Counted from the stretch's first letter, positions 7,865 through 17,676 are shown. The stretch: DNA of 64,000 nucleotides from Pseudomonadota bacterium (GCA_018242065.1 JAFECQ010000020.1:122694-186693); one strand, 5' to 3'. Notes: a model not told the origin generated them from the letters alone. Numbers and translations are program-made.

Positions 7865-9523
7865 TCAGCGTAACGAACCTGCTTTTAGCCTTTCGTTTAA
7901 CCAATTAGTTGCGGCCTCTTCTGGCATAGATTTACTAATAAGGTAGCCTTGTACAGCGTCACATCCCCACCGCGTTAAAAGGTCGTATTGATTGCGCGTT
8001 TCAACACCCTCTGCAATAACCTCAAGCTTCAGCTCATGAGCAAGTGAAATCGCGTTCTTGACGATAGAGGCTGCTGCTGGATTATGAGCTATGGATTGAA
8101 CAAAAACTTTATCAATTTTTATAGCATTTATAGGAAGCTCAAAGAGATATTGTTGAGAAGCTTGTCCCGTTCCAAAATCATCAATAGAAAGCCTAACCCC
8201 CATTTCACGTACTTTTTTAAGAACGCTGGCAATCTCAGAAACACTTGAAGCAATCGATGTTTCCGTTACTTCTATCTCAAGAAAATGAGGTGGAATCTTT
8301 AACGATTCTAAAAGTACTCCTAGTTTTTCAAGTAATGATTGATCTTTAAGGTTTTTGACAGAAAAATTTATGCTTATGGCAACCAAAATTCCTTGTTTCT
8401 GCCATTGATAAAGTTGATCCATCGCTGTTTCTAAAACCCAATGCGTAAAAGGATTAATGAGAAGCGTCTCTTCAATTAAAGGTACAAACTCCATGGGATT
8501 TATTGCGCCTAAGAGAGGATCAAACCAACGGACAAGTGCCTCAAAGCCCATCACTTTTCCAGTTTGGAGATATTCTTTAGGCTGATATTCTAGAACAAGG
8601 GATTTTTGCTCAAGAGCTGCTTTTAATTGGTGCAAAATCAATAGGTTACGCTCAGAAACGCCAAGGGTATTCTTATCGTAATAACTTATACGTTGAGTAC
8701 GATTGTGAATTGTACTGACAGCAATTAAGGCCTTACGCGTAAGGTTGTTCAAATCTTTGTCATCTGTTGGATAACGTGAAATTCCAAAGCGCATATCAAC
8801 AAAAAGCGGAATTGTATTAACATGATAGGTCGTTTCTCCTTCAGCTTCACATCTTTGTAAGATGCTCTCAACTTTCTTTTCGTCTGAAATAAGAATGACA
8901 AAACGATTTGTTTGAAGCCGTCCTAAAATGGCATCACCATTAACAGCTATTTTTAGTTTTTCCCCGATTTGTTTGATTAAGGCGTCTCCCCCCTCTTCAC
9001 CAAAAGCTTCATTAACCTCTTGCATATGAGGCAACTCGATAACAACTACGATAAAGGCTTTTTCCTTATTATGGCTAAGCTGTGTAAAAAATTGTGCCAA
9101 ACCCAGCATATTGGGTAAGCCTGTTAAAGGATCAGTTATTTGTTTTAATTCAAGTTCACTTATATATGCTTTAAAGAGAGATGCACCCGCACCTGCCATA
9201 GCCCCAACAAGAGTGAACATAGAGAGACGCAAAAACCAAGAAGCAAAAGGCTGCACAAGTTCATATGCAATAAAGGTTGGCGCATAAGGACTCATCAGAA
9301 ATCCAGCCAAGATCCCTGTGATGATTCCTCCAGGCACTGAAAAGGTTAATCCTGCTAAAATGATCGGGATATAAAGAATATGAAGATAAGCGTACGCCGT
9401 TCCACCTGTTAACTCAACAGTAACGTCGCCCACAAGCAGAAGTAGTACAATCAAAAAAACAAGGAATAGCTTTATGTTTGTGGATGGAAATATAATTTTT
9501 TTTGTAATTTCAAAGAAAGACAT
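7865..9523 (-). CDS. Membrane GGDEF/EAL protein, probable c-di-GMP phosphodiesterase
   Basis: The 552-residue protein has an N-terminal membrane region of about four to five helices (residues 15-120), then a GGDEF domain (about 130-285) and an EAL domain (about 295-550). The GGDEF site is ruined: where RxGGDEF is expected the sequence reads LGRLQTNRFVIL, so cyclase activity is not expected. The EAL domain keeps its metal and catalytic residues: FEALVRW, the Asn of SINFS, EIEVTET, the DD of SIDDFGTG, the Lys of IKIDKVFV and the Glu of EVIAEGVET. It should therefore degrade c-di-GMP, possibly with the dead GGDEF as a GTP sensor. The neighbouring operon encodes pilus/secretion parts, a classical c-di-GMP output, but a direct link is inference. 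Confidence 0.9.
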   Translation of the reverse strand: MSFFEITKKIIFPSTNIKLFLVFLIVLLLLVGDVTVELTGGTAYAYLHILYIPIILAGLTFSVPGGIITGILAGFLMSPYAPTFIAYELVQPFASWFLRLSMFTLVGAMAGAGASLFKAYISELELKQITDPLTGLPNMLGLAQFFTQLSHNKEKAFIVVVIELPHMQEVNEAFGEEGGDALIKQIGEKLKIAVNGDAILGRLQTNRFVILISDEKKVESILQRCEAEGETTYHVNTIPLFVDMRFGISRYPTDDKDLNNLTRKALIAVSTIHNRTQRISYYDKNTLGVSERNLLILHQLKAALEQKSLVLEYQPKEYLQTGKVMGFEALVRWFDPLLGAINPMEFVPLIEETLLINPFTHWVLETAMDQLYQWQKQGILVAISINFSVKNLKDQSLLEKLGVLLESLKIPPHFLEIEVTETSIASSVSEIASVLKKVREMGVRLSIDDFGTGQASQQYLFELPINAIKIDKVFVQSIAHNPAAASIVKNAISLAHELKLEVIAEGVETRNQYDLLTRWGCDAVQGYLISKSMPEEAATNWLNERLKAGSLR

Positions 9524-9564
9524 TAATTCTATTTATATAAGTTTCTTCTCATTTAAAGGGTACA

Positions 9565-9948
9565 CTAATTTTTCATTTCATCAACAATCTTTTTCTCCCC
9601 AATAATAGGGGCTTGCTGTGGGCGAATCCTAAGGAACTTTTTCTCAGCCAACTGCGAAGAAGTATATGAAAATTCCGCATAATGAGGTGTCACGCTTTCA
9701 AGATAATAATTTCCAATTTTACGCTCAGCCTCAGGCGTCATCATTTTAGCATTAACCCACAAGCACCAATGCTCCTGATCAAAATAGATAAGTCCTGAGA
9801 TGAAGATATCTTCATCCCGTTGGTTCAATTCTTCCGTTGTATTAAGAGAGGAAATTTGTCCTTCTCGAGAAAAAAGAGAGGGATGAGCCAAGATAGAATT
9901 CATCCCTAAGAATACAAAAAGGGAGACAAGAATATTATTTTTCATCAT
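9565..9948 (-). CDS. Small periplasmic secretion/pilus accessory protein, GspB/PilP-like
   Basis: A 127-residue protein with a signal peptide (residues 1 to about 21, ending ILAHP). Its core, SGLIYFDQEHWCLWVNAKMM and then SVTPHYAEFSY, resembles the short beta domain of GspB/PilP-like accessory proteins of type II secretion and type IV pili (pattern: sGiiY...W.vWiNg...vtp..v). It is the last gene of the leftward operon and overlaps its upstream neighbour by 14 bases. In such systems this position is usually taken by a protein that docks the inner-membrane platform to the secretin. Assignment rests on context and a short motif, so it is tentative. Confidence 0.55.
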   Translation of the reverse strand: MMKNNILVSLFVFLGMNSILAHPSLFSREGQISSLNTTEELNQRDEDIFISGLIYFDQEHWCLWVNAKMMTPEAERKIGNYYLESVTPHYAEFSYTSSQLAEKKFLRIRPQQAPIIGEKKIVDEMKN

Positions 9949-10501
9949 CTTCTTTTCTCATAGAGAACCATTCCAAAACAATTTTTCCCAAGACGACATC
10001 GGGATAGTCAATAAGAGAGTTGTCTGAGAAATTCTGCTTTCTCATCAATGTGAGTTCACGAACTTTTAAAATGCCGCTGAATTTTTCAAATAACATTTCA
10101 ACAAAATTATAAATATCAGTATCAAACAATCCTTCAACTTCAATAACAACTTGTGTTGTGCTAAAGCTATATTTCTCTCCTAAGTTTTTGATGACTTCTG
10201 GTTCAAATACATAATCAACTTTATGTAAAGACTTACTCAATCCCTCTATACATTCTCCTGTAACTAGTCTGCTTTTAGGTTTAAACCAACCTTTTTCTTC
10301 AAGGAGATTCCATTCTTTTTCATGTTGTTTTAGAAACAGTAAATCTCTTTTCATTGCTTCTTCACTACTTTTCAAGGCAATATATTCGGCATAATATTTA
10401 TCAAAAATAATTTTATGTGTTTGATGATAATGGTTTCCTATCAACAGAAAAAATAAAACTAAACTTCCTGAAAATCCCCACAGTACTCTCTCTCTTTTCA
10501 T
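9935..10501 (-). CDS. GspM/PilO-like inner-membrane subunit (putative)
   Basis: A 188-residue protein with one N-terminal membrane helix (about residues 8-25), a charged coiled-coil stretch (about 30-75) and a soluble periplasmic domain containing TQVVIEVEGLFDTDIYNFVEML. This plan, a short cytoplasmic tail, one helix, a coil and a ferredoxin-like domain, is that of GspM/PilO. Sequence identity to named members is not obvious by eye. It overlaps the L-like gene by 4 bases and the P-like gene by 14 bases, so translation is coupled through the set. I infer the role from architecture and gene order. Confidence 0.5.
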   Translation of the reverse strand: MKRERVLWGFSGSLVLFFLLIGNHYHQTHKIIFDKYYAEYIALKSSEEAMKRDLLFLKQHEKEWNLLEEKGWFKPKSRLVTGECIEGLSKSLHKVDYVFEPEVIKNLGEKYSFSTTQVVIEVEGLFDTDIYNFVEMLFEKFSGILKVRELTLMRKQNFSDNSLIDYPDVVLGKIVLEWFSMRKEDDEK

Positions 10502-11787
10502 TTGAAAGCTATCCTCACTTGAGCCCTTGGGAGGGATTGTAATGAGAGGCGATTGAAAACTTGCTGAGGCCCACTATTGTAAGGCGCTTCTAGAACAAAA
10601 ACATGGCTATCCGGGAATAATTCCTCGCAAGAGGAAATAAAGAGGTCAATTTGCATCGATAAGCCAGAAACAGGTTCATGGTTCATAAAAAAACTAAGGA
10701 TGATTTCAGGTTTTTTTTCATAGATCCATCTGATGCTCTCAAGATAAAGATGGTGCTTCTTTATAAGAGAAGAGAGTTTATCAAGCGTTTCCAGCGGATT
10801 CATTTGAAGAGATTTTAGATAATTATACTGTTCCAAAGCCCTTTGAAAACTCTTAACATCAACGTCTTTGAGCAAATGCTTAAGATCACGGGAGCGAATT
10901 TTCATCTCATTCAATGTGTATAAAAAAGCCGAGGACCTATTTTTATAATTAATGCCTTGATAAACCCTAATTACCGTCAACGATAGAACGATTAAAAGAA
11001 AAACACCTACACTTATACGCAACCAAAGAACCCTTTGAGAAATATTTGATCGCAATAAAATGGCTGGAGTTCTTTGTTCAGCAAGAAACCGAATGAAATT
11101 TCCAAACTCACTTAATGTTGTAGCTTTTGAGAGAAATTTTGACTTTTTTGTAAGCAGGCTAATAACGTGCAAATCTTCATGAATGTCTGGGAATGAACGA
11201 CTCAGATAATGAAGAGATGTTCTTAAATCTTCTTCCCCTTGCAATGCTCGAGATAACAAAAGTCTATCACCTTTAAAAATCGCATGCCGGTTTTCTTGGA
11301 AAGAAACTGGATAAAGAAACATTTGAAACTTTTTGGTGGATGGAAAGTGATATCTGAGAAATTTTCCTATTTCAAGAGGAACAAAAAAAATTCCACCAAA
11401 TGGATTTGATAAAGATTTTATCCATGCAACCCAAGTATTCAAAGGATCATCTTGAGAGAGATGAATCCATCTAAAAAACCTCTCCTTCTCTTGTTTCAAG
11501 AACTGGAATCCAGCCAACCCTCCATCCATAGTCCATTGAGCTTTTTTATGAGAAAGAAAACGAAACCGATCCCAAGGCAATAGAACCGGCACTTTTTCTT
11601 CCTGAATATCTTGATGTCCTCGATCTACTAAAAGAGAAATTGGGGTTGTTGGAGATTGGATAAGAGCTTTAAGAATCTCTTGATGCGATGTGTCAAAATC
11701 ACTCTTTAGAAGACCAAGTTTTTCATCAACTCCTCTGTAGAGGAGGGCATGCTTATCTGTCAGATATAAAAGAAATTTCTCTTTCAT
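10498..11787 (-). CDS. GspL / PilM-PilN-like inner-membrane subunit (putative)
   Basis: The 429-residue protein has a long cytoplasmic part (about residues 1-250), a single membrane helix near 255-275 (LRISVGVFLLIVLSLTVIRV region) and a periplasmic domain of about 150 residues starting with a coil. This matches the layout of GspL or a PilM-PilN fusion: an actin-like cytoplasmic domain that holds the ATPase and a periplasmic domain that pairs with GspM. No strong actin-like nucleotide motif is visible. It sits 4 bases after gspF and overlaps the M-like gene. The identification depends on architecture and operon order. Confidence 0.5.
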   Translation of the reverse strand: MKEKFLLYLTDKHALLYRGVDEKLGLLKSDFDTSHQEILKALIQSPTTPISLLVDRGHQDIQEEKVPVLLPWDRFRFLSHKKAQWTMDGGLAGFQFLKQEKERFFRWIHLSQDDPLNTWVAWIKSLSNPFGGIFFVPLEIGKFLRYHFPSTKKFQMFLYPVSFQENRHAIFKGDRLLLSRALQGEEDLRTSLHYLSRSFPDIHEDLHVISLLTKKSKFLSKATTLSEFGNFIRFLAEQRTPAILLRSNISQRVLWLRISVGVFLLIVLSLTVIRVYQGINYKNRSSAFLYTLNEMKIRSRDLKHLLKDVDVKSFQRALEQYNYLKSLQMNPLETLDKLSSLIKKHHLYLESIRWIYEKKPEIILSFFMNHEPVSGLSMQIDLFISSCEELFPDSHVFVLEAPYNSGPQQVFNRLSLQSLPRAQVRIAFK

Positions 11788-11791
11788 ATCT

Positions 11792-12985
11792 TCAGAAATC
11801 TAAAACAGAAAGAGTGTCATACAACGGTAAAAAAATAGCATAAACAATCCAAGCCATTATAAGCCCGATACTGAGGATCATGGATGGTTCTAGCAATCCA
11901 ATTAAATGATCCACTTTACGCTTGAGCATTGTATCAAAGTGAGTCTTCACATGTAAAAGGGTAGTTTGCAAAGAGCTGGTTTGCTCTCCAACTTTTACCA
12001 TTCGCACAACAAGAGACGGGAATATGCCTACTTTGTGAAAAGCTGCGGAGAGAGAAACCCCATCTCTTATGAGTACTTCTATATTTTCAAGCGCACTATA
12101 AATTTGACCTTGTTTAAGTGATTTTTGTGCCGTTTGGAGAGCTTGAAGAATACCAATACCACTTCCAAACATAACTGCAAACACATGACAGAAACGTACA
12201 AGACATATCATTCTTCGCAAGGATCCGATCCAAGGCAGCCTATCCAAAAACCAATGTTTCCAAATATCTCCACGCGCATGACATCTAAAAAAAATCATTA
12301 AAAAGAGAATGGGAAAACTAAATATTGTACATAGACAAGGGAGATAATTTGAGAAAACGCTTGCACAAAACACGAGAAATCGTGTTGAGATAGGGATAGT
12401 TGCAGTTGACATTTGGATAAACCGTACAAGTTCAGGAACTAAAATTGTCATCAAAATAAAAACGGCAGCACAAAATACGACACTCATTATCAATGGATAG
12501 CGAAGGGATTTTCTCACTTGTGCTTGAAGCTCATCTACCCATTTTAAATGTTGAAAAATCTGTTGATATGCAAACGAAAGTTTGCCTGTTTTTTCACCGG
12601 AAGCAATGAGCCCTATAAAAACCTCATCAAAGATAGTCGGATGCTTCGATAAAGCGTTTGAGAATATAACCCCCCCTTTCACATCTTTAATCATTTCACC
12701 AAGAGCTGCTTTGAAAGGTGATTTAGGCTGAATTTGGTATAACTCTTCCAGACTTTCTTTAAGTGAAACTCCTGCGTTTTCAAACTGTTCTAAGTGAAGG
12801 CAAAGGTCCATTAAAACGTGAGTCTTAACTTTGCGTAAGAAGAAAGATGAAATATCTATTGAATAGGTAATGAGTGAAATGTCCGAGTCTTTAAGCTGGC
12901 TCTTAAGGTCAGAAAAGGATGACGCTTCAATAACTCCTTTACAAAGAGCCCCCTCCTTTCCTATTCCTTTATATCGATACAACAT
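11792..12985 (-). CDS. gspF: Type II secretion / type IV pilus platform protein GspF/PilC
   Basis: The 397-residue protein has the duplicated T2SSF domain of GspF/PilC: two cytoplasmic helical bundles and three to four membrane helices (about 165-190, 210-235 and 370-390). Typical phrases are FENAGVSLKESLEEL, LIASGEKTGKLSFAYQQI and, in the second copy, VRMVKVGEQTSSLQTTLLHV. The last helix is near LEPSMILSIGLIMAWIVYAI. This protein forms the inner-membrane base on which pilin subunits are pushed up by the ATPase. It shares one base with the gspE stop, so the two are translationally coupled. Confidence 0.88.
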   Translation of the reverse strand: MLYRYKGIGKEGALCKGVIEASSFSDLKSQLKDSDISLITYSIDISSFFLRKVKTHVLMDLCLHLEQFENAGVSLKESLEELYQIQPKSPFKAALGEMIKDVKGGVIFSNALSKHPTIFDEVFIGLIASGEKTGKLSFAYQQIFQHLKWVDELQAQVRKSLRYPLIMSVVFCAAVFILMTILVPELVRFIQMSTATIPISTRFLVFCASVFSNYLPCLCTIFSFPILFLMIFFRCHARGDIWKHWFLDRLPWIGSLRRMICLVRFCHVFAVMFGSGIGILQALQTAQKSLKQGQIYSALENIEVLIRDGVSLSAAFHKVGIFPSLVVRMVKVGEQTSSLQTTLLHVKTHFDTMLKRKVDHLIGLLEPSMILSIGLIMAWIVYAIFLPLYDTLSVLDF

Positions 12986-14682
12986 TACCCCCCCTCTCTT
13001 AAATCAACCATTCTCAAAATTTCTTCAAGGCTTGAGTCTCCTTTTAAAACACGGGTCCGTGCATCTTGTGCAAGAGGTACGTATCCTTTCTTTTGAGCAA
13101 ATGTTTTAAGAACTGTTCTTGAAGCAGTTGTCACAAGCAACTCGTCAAGTTCAGAATCGAATACCAAAATTTCGGCAATGGCGAGACGACCATTATAACC
13201 TGTGCCGCGACATGCCTCACACCCTTTTGCCACAAATAGGTTTTGGGCCCTTTTAAGGCCCAGAAGGATAGATTCATAAGCAGTCATTTTTTTTTCAATT
13301 TTACAGATGGCACACAGTCTTCTAACCAGACGTTGAGCAACAATAGCCATTAAATTACCCGCCAGCATAGGCTGAGTCACACCGAAATCAACAAAGCGAT
13401 AGAGAGATCCCAAGGCGTCGTTTGTATGAAGCGTTGAGAACACCTGATGTCCTGTCATTGACGCTCTTAGAGCAATCTGTGCTGTCCCGGGATCGCGAAC
13501 CTCGCCAATAAGAATAATGTCAGGATCTTGGCGTAAAATTGATCGCACTCCCTCTACAAATCCCATTCCTCCTTGTTCTTTAATGTCAGATTGACGAATA
13601 AGAGGAAGTTGATATTCAACAGGTTCTTCCAACGTCATGATATTAATCTGAGGCGCGTTCATGTAACTGAGCATTGAGTAAAGAGAAGTTGTTTTTCCGC
13701 ATCCTGTTGGTCCAGTGATAATAAAAATTCCTTCAGGTCGCTTAAGTGCAGTTTTAATGTGATCGATGATTTCCTGGGAATAACCAAGTTCATCAAGCCC
13801 CAGGAGAGAGCGCGTCTTATCTAAAATTCTCACTACAATATTTTCCCCATGAATGGTTGGGTGAGACGCCATCCGAAGATCTATCTCTCGCGATCCAACA
13901 TAGAATGTCATCCTCCCATTTTGAGGACGACGGGACTCTGCGATATTCATCTCTGACATAACTTTAAGGCGAACACATATGGCGGGCCAATATGTCGAAT
14001 GGAGTGTACATATTTGAGATAAAATTCCGTCAATTCGGTAACGAAGGCGCATAAAAGCTCCCTCAGGTTCAAAATGGATATCTGATGCATTTGACTTAAC
14101 GGCGTCTATCAGTATGGCATTTACAAGCCGAACTGTTGGATTTGTATAATCATCCTTTGTAAAGGATCGAGACTGAGACGTTTCTATCTCTTTCAACAAG
14201 CCTGGAATCGAAAGGTCGTAACCATAAAGCCCATCAATAGCTTCAAGAATATCTTCCTCAAGGGCAATAATAGGAACAATCTGTCGCACAGAGGGTATTT
14301 TTTGGTGTAGGCAGTCAAGAGCAGGCAAATTATAAACATCTGAAATGGCAATTCTAAGAATACCCTCTTCAAAAGAAAGAGGAAGTAAGCAAAACTGTTT
14401 TGCAATTTCAGAAGGAACAAGTGAAGCCAGAAGAGGGTCAAGCAAAACTTGCTTAAGGCAGATTCTTGAATAACCAGTTGTTTCTGAGAGAACCTCAGCA
14501 AGCACAGATGCACTCACAAAGCCCAAGTTTATCATGCATTCTTCTAAGGATAATCCTTGTAAACGCTGTTCTTTTAGAGCTACATCAATTTGATCTTCTG
14601 AAACAATTCCCTTTTGTAAAAGGGTTGAAGTAAGCGTCTTAGAAAGCGAACAAACAGCTCCTTGTGTTGAAAATTTTGCCAT
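12985..14682 (-). CDS. gspE: Type II secretion / type IV pilus assembly ATPase GspE/PilB
   Basis: The 565-residue ATPase drives pilus or pseudopilus growth. It has an N-terminal T2SSE_N region (about residues 20-150), Walker A GPTGCGKT at 324-331, the Asp box at about 350-356 (LEEPVEY), Walker B with DPDIILIGEVRD at 386-397, and the His box STLHTND. Four cysteines in two CxxC pairs (457-460 and 488-491) form the zinc finger found in the extension ATPases and absent from PilT. It is the first gene of a leftward five-gene operon. The window holds no pseudopilin, prepilin peptidase or secretin, so those must be elsewhere or the system is reduced. Confidence 0.92.
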   Translation of the reverse strand: MAKFSTQGAVCSLSKTLTSTLLQKGIVSEDQIDVALKEQRLQGLSLEECMINLGFVSASVLAEVLSETTGYSRICLKQVLLDPLLASLVPSEIAKQFCLLPLSFEEGILRIAISDVYNLPALDCLHQKIPSVRQIVPIIALEEDILEAIDGLYGYDLSIPGLLKEIETSQSRSFTKDDYTNPTVRLVNAILIDAVKSNASDIHFEPEGAFMRLRYRIDGILSQICTLHSTYWPAICVRLKVMSEMNIAESRRPQNGRMTFYVGSREIDLRMASHPTIHGENIVVRILDKTRSLLGLDELGYSQEIIDHIKTALKRPEGIFIITGPTGCGKTTSLYSMLSYMNAPQINIMTLEEPVEYQLPLIRQSDIKEQGGMGFVEGVRSILRQDPDIILIGEVRDPGTAQIALRASMTGHQVFSTLHTNDALGSLYRFVDFGVTQPMLAGNLMAIVAQRLVRRLCAICKIEKKMTAYESILLGLKRAQNLFVAKGCEACRGTGYNGRLAIAEILVFDSELDELLVTTASRTVLKTFAQKKGYVPLAQDARTRVLKGDSSLEEILRMVDLREGG

Positions 14683-14786
14683 CCCCTCTCCTTGAATTTT
14701 TTATTTTTAAGGAAGGCAAGCATATATTATATGTGTCTTGCTGAATCATATCAGCATTTTTCTACTCACATAACAAGTGAATAATT

Positions 14787-15386
14787 TTAAAAAATTTGCT
14801 GAATCAAATTTGGACTTTCAATCACAAAGAGCTGCGCAGGCAGAGCAATGTTTGATTTTATGCTCGAGAGTATCACACGCGTTTCAACACCTTGACCATC
14901 CACAATACTCCACTCTTTAAGAGCAACAGGATTATCTTGAAAGACAAGCGTAATATAACCCGCATCGGGCTCTTCTTTACGAATAAGTGAAATTTCTGTC
15001 ATGTTGCCATTTTTTGGAACGATGTTTGTAATTTCAACATCTCCACTGAAACGAACATGAGGCCGTAGGATAAAAGCAGCGGGAGTATTCTCAAGAGATA
15101 CATAGTCAACTTGATCCGCTTCTCTATCTTTCGTGATGAGCCATTTCCCATCAGCAACAATAAGGAGGCTTGAAGGAGGGTTATACGTTAGGCGCATCTT
15201 CCCAGGCCGTGCGATTTGAATTGTCCCCGTAACAGTTTGCCCCTTACTATTTATTTGAGTAAAATCTCCTGAAAGCGTTTTAAGATTATTTAAATAATTC
15301 TCAAAACGCCGCACCTCAGGAAGAGCCGTGCCTTTCAAGGAAATAAACCCTAGGGTCATAAGAAAATAAATTGCTTTTTTCATCAT
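14787..15386 (-). CDS. lolA: LolA-like outer-membrane lipoprotein carrier
   Basis: The start is set at the ATG pair 15386/15383, which follows GGAG and GAAGAG; a longer reading to 15479 would run inside ftsK. The 199-residue product has a signal peptide ending near LKGTALPEV. A LolA fold follows: FENYLNNLKTLSGDFTQ at the N-terminus, then TGTIQIARPGKMRLTYNPP, LLIVADGKWLI, and LVFQDNPVALKEWSIVD. LolA carries lipoproteins from LolCDE to the outer membrane. It starts 4 bases after the ftsK stop, an ftsK-lolA order that recurs in many alphaproteobacteria. Confidence 0.85.
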   Translation of the reverse strand: MMKKAIYFLMTLGFISLKGTALPEVRRFENYLNNLKTLSGDFTQINSKGQTVTGTIQIARPGKMRLTYNPPSSLLIVADGKWLITKDREADQVDYVSLENTPAAFILRPHVRFSGDVEITNIVPKNGNMTEISLIRKEEPDAGYITLVFQDNPVALKEWSIVDGQGVETRVILSSIKSNIALPAQLFVIESPNLIQQIF

Positions 15387-15390
15387 CTCT

Positions 15391-17676
15391 TCAATTCTCC
15401 TGAGCTCCTCGTCCAAGTACTTCTCTTTTGCCCACATGATTGGGGGAGCTAACAATACCTTCTTCTTCCATTTGTTCAATCAAGCGAGCTGCTCGATTAT
15501 ACCCAATTTTCAAATGACGTTGGATAAAACTTGTAGATGCTTTGCCTTCACGATAAATGAGTGCAAGTGCCTGTTGATAAAGTGCATCTTCCTCCCCACC
15601 TTCTCCACCTTCAAAATCAAGTTCTGGTGCCGAAGGATCTACGGTGATATCTTCTACATAAGAAGGCTCACTTTGAGATTTCAAAAACTGAACAACTTTT
15701 TCAACATCTGCATCTCCTACATATGGACCATGAACGCGTGCAATACGCCCTCCAGAAGCCATATAAAGCATATCACCTTGGCCAAGAAGCTGTTCCGCAC
15801 CTTGCTCATTCAAAATAGTCCGACTATCTATTTTTGAGCTCACCTGAAAGCTGATACGTGTTGGAAAATTCGCTTTAATCGTTCCTGTAATAACATCAAC
15901 GGAAGGACGCTGTGTTGCCATAATAAGATGAATTCCCGCAGCACGTGCCATTTGAGCGAGACGTTGAACAGCAGCTTCTATTTCTTTACCGGCTACCAAC
16001 ATTAAATCAGCCATTTCATCCACAACAACCACAATAAATGGAAGTGGTTCCATAGGAAGAGGCTGCTCCTCAAAAACGGGCTTTCCCGTTTCAGGATCAA
16101 ATCCTGTCTGAATGCGGCGCGAGATCGTTTCTCCTCGAGACTTTGCTTCAAGAACCCGTTGATTATACCCTTCAATATTTCGTACTGAAAGCTTGGACAT
16201 CGCTTGATACCGACCTTCCATCTCTCTAACAACCCATCGAAGCGCCACAACGGCCTTTTTCGGTTCTGTCACAACTGGTGCCAAAAGGTGAGGAATTCCA
16301 TCATAAATGGAAAGTTCAAGCATTTTGGGGTCAATCATGATAAACTTACACCGCTCTGGAGGGAGGCGATAAATTAAAGATAGGATCATCGCATTAACTG
16401 CAACAGATTTTCCTGAACCCGTTGTTCCAGCAACAAGCAAGTGCGGCATTCGCGCTAAATCAGCAATGATGGGAGCTCCACTGATATCTTTCCCTAAAAT
16501 AAGACTTAAATGTGCTTTAGACTTTTCATAGTCCTCACAAGAAAGTAAATCTCTTAAATGAACAGTCTCTCGCGTTTTATTTGGTAGCTCTATGCCGATC
16601 ACATTTTTCCCGGGAACCACAGCTACACGTGCTGAAACTGCGCTCATTGAACGCGCAATATCATCTGCCAACGCAACAACACGCGAGGATTTTACACCTG
16701 GAGCTGGCTCAAGTTCATAAAGCGTTACAACTGGCCCAGGTTTGACACCCACAATTTCTCCACGAATGCCATAATCATTCAACACTGACTCCAGAGCTTC
16801 AGCATTCTCTCTTAAAACTTCATCATCAATATCAAGTTTTTGCGTAAAATTTTTAGGAAGATATAACAGCTCAAGAGGAGGAAGTTGATAAGGTTCATCC
16901 CCAAAAATGGGCTTTGGATTAGGAGCAGGAACAGATTTGGAGGCTTCTCGCTGAGGCTGGGAGGATACTCTTACATAGTCCATTAACCGCAATGATTTAT
17001 CTTTTGGAACTTCCTTGATGTCTTTACGTTCTTCTGCAGTATGAAGTGAATGTGGTGACCGTCCCATTTCTTTCAGCTTTGAAGGTCTTCTCTCAATGAA
17101 AGAAAAGAATTTAATAATATAAGAAGGTTTAAACCCCAACGCAAGAAACAGAAAAGGTACGCTCAAAATTAATAAAACAAGCGAAAGGTTTAGCGGAGAG
17201 AGAGGAATATCACTGAGGCTCTTTAGTAAGAGATACCCTAAAGCTCCTCCATTTTCCCAAAAAGAAACACCAGAGAGAAGCAGCAAAAACCCACACAGAA
17301 ATAAAATGTTACGTAACAAAAGAATTGTTCCCTTGGGATGCGTAAAAAGGAAAAGTCCCATACAAAGCGTAAAAAAAGCTAAGAGATAACTCAAAATGCC
17401 GAAAAACTGCAAAAAAAGATCACTTATAACCGCTCCAAAGGATCCTAATAAATTTTGAATGTTACTCTCAGCCGCAAGATTCCATGAAGGATCTGTTGAA
17501 GTATAACTCACAAGAGAAGGAAACAAAGCCAAAGAAAACAAGACAAAAAAAACGCCAAAAAGCTCACAAAGCCGGCTACGGAAAAAAGAAATGACGAGAT
17601 TTTTTGAATTCGCAAACACCATAAATGAGGAATTACACGAGTTCGCTTTGGTGGTCAAGAAAAAGAGGGAATGCAT
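15391..17676 (-). CDS. ftsK: DNA translocase FtsK
   Basis: FtsK pumps chromosome ends through the division septum and activates XerCD at dif. The 761-residue protein has four membrane helices (about residues 35-190), a short proline-rich linker, and then the motor: Walker A GTTGSGKS at 417-424, MIDPKMLELS, VVVDEMADLM (Walker B) and MATQRPSVDVITG. A C-terminal winged-helix gamma domain recognises KOPS (ALIYREGKASTSFIQRHLKI). The start is uncertain: the ATG at 17676 has GAGGGAG just upstream but both lie inside a strong hairpin, while the ATG at 17622 (MVFANSK) has no clear ribosome binding site. The linker is short compared with E. coli, as is usual outside enterobacteria. Confidence 0.95.
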   Translation of the reverse strand: MHSLFFLTTKANSCNSSFMVFANSKNLVISFFRSRLCELFGVFFVLFSLALFPSLVSYTSTDPSWNLAAESNIQNLLGSFGAVISDLFLQFFGILSYLLAFFTLCMGLFLFTHPKGTILLLRNILFLCGFLLLLSGVSFWENGGALGYLLLKSLSDIPLSPLNLSLVLLILSVPFLFLALGFKPSYIIKFFSFIERRPSKLKEMGRSPHSLHTAEERKDIKEVPKDKSLRLMDYVRVSSQPQREASKSVPAPNPKPIFGDEPYQLPPLELLYLPKNFTQKLDIDDEVLRENAEALESVLNDYGIRGEIVGVKPGPVVTLYELEPAPGVKSSRVVALADDIARSMSAVSARVAVVPGKNVIGIELPNKTRETVHLRDLLSCEDYEKSKAHLSLILGKDISGAPIIADLARMPHLLVAGTTGSGKSVAVNAMILSLIYRLPPERCKFIMIDPKMLELSIYDGIPHLLAPVVTEPKKAVVALRWVVREMEGRYQAMSKLSVRNIEGYNQRVLEAKSRGETISRRIQTGFDPETGKPVFEEQPLPMEPLPFIVVVVDEMADLMLVAGKEIEAAVQRLAQMARAAGIHLIMATQRPSVDVITGTIKANFPTRISFQVSSKIDSRTILNEQGAEQLLGQGDMLYMASGGRIARVHGPYVGDADVEKVVQFLKSQSEPSYVEDITVDPSAPELDFEGGEGGEEDALYQQALALIYREGKASTSFIQRHLKIGYNRAARLIEQMEEEGIVSSPNHVGKREVLGRGAQEN

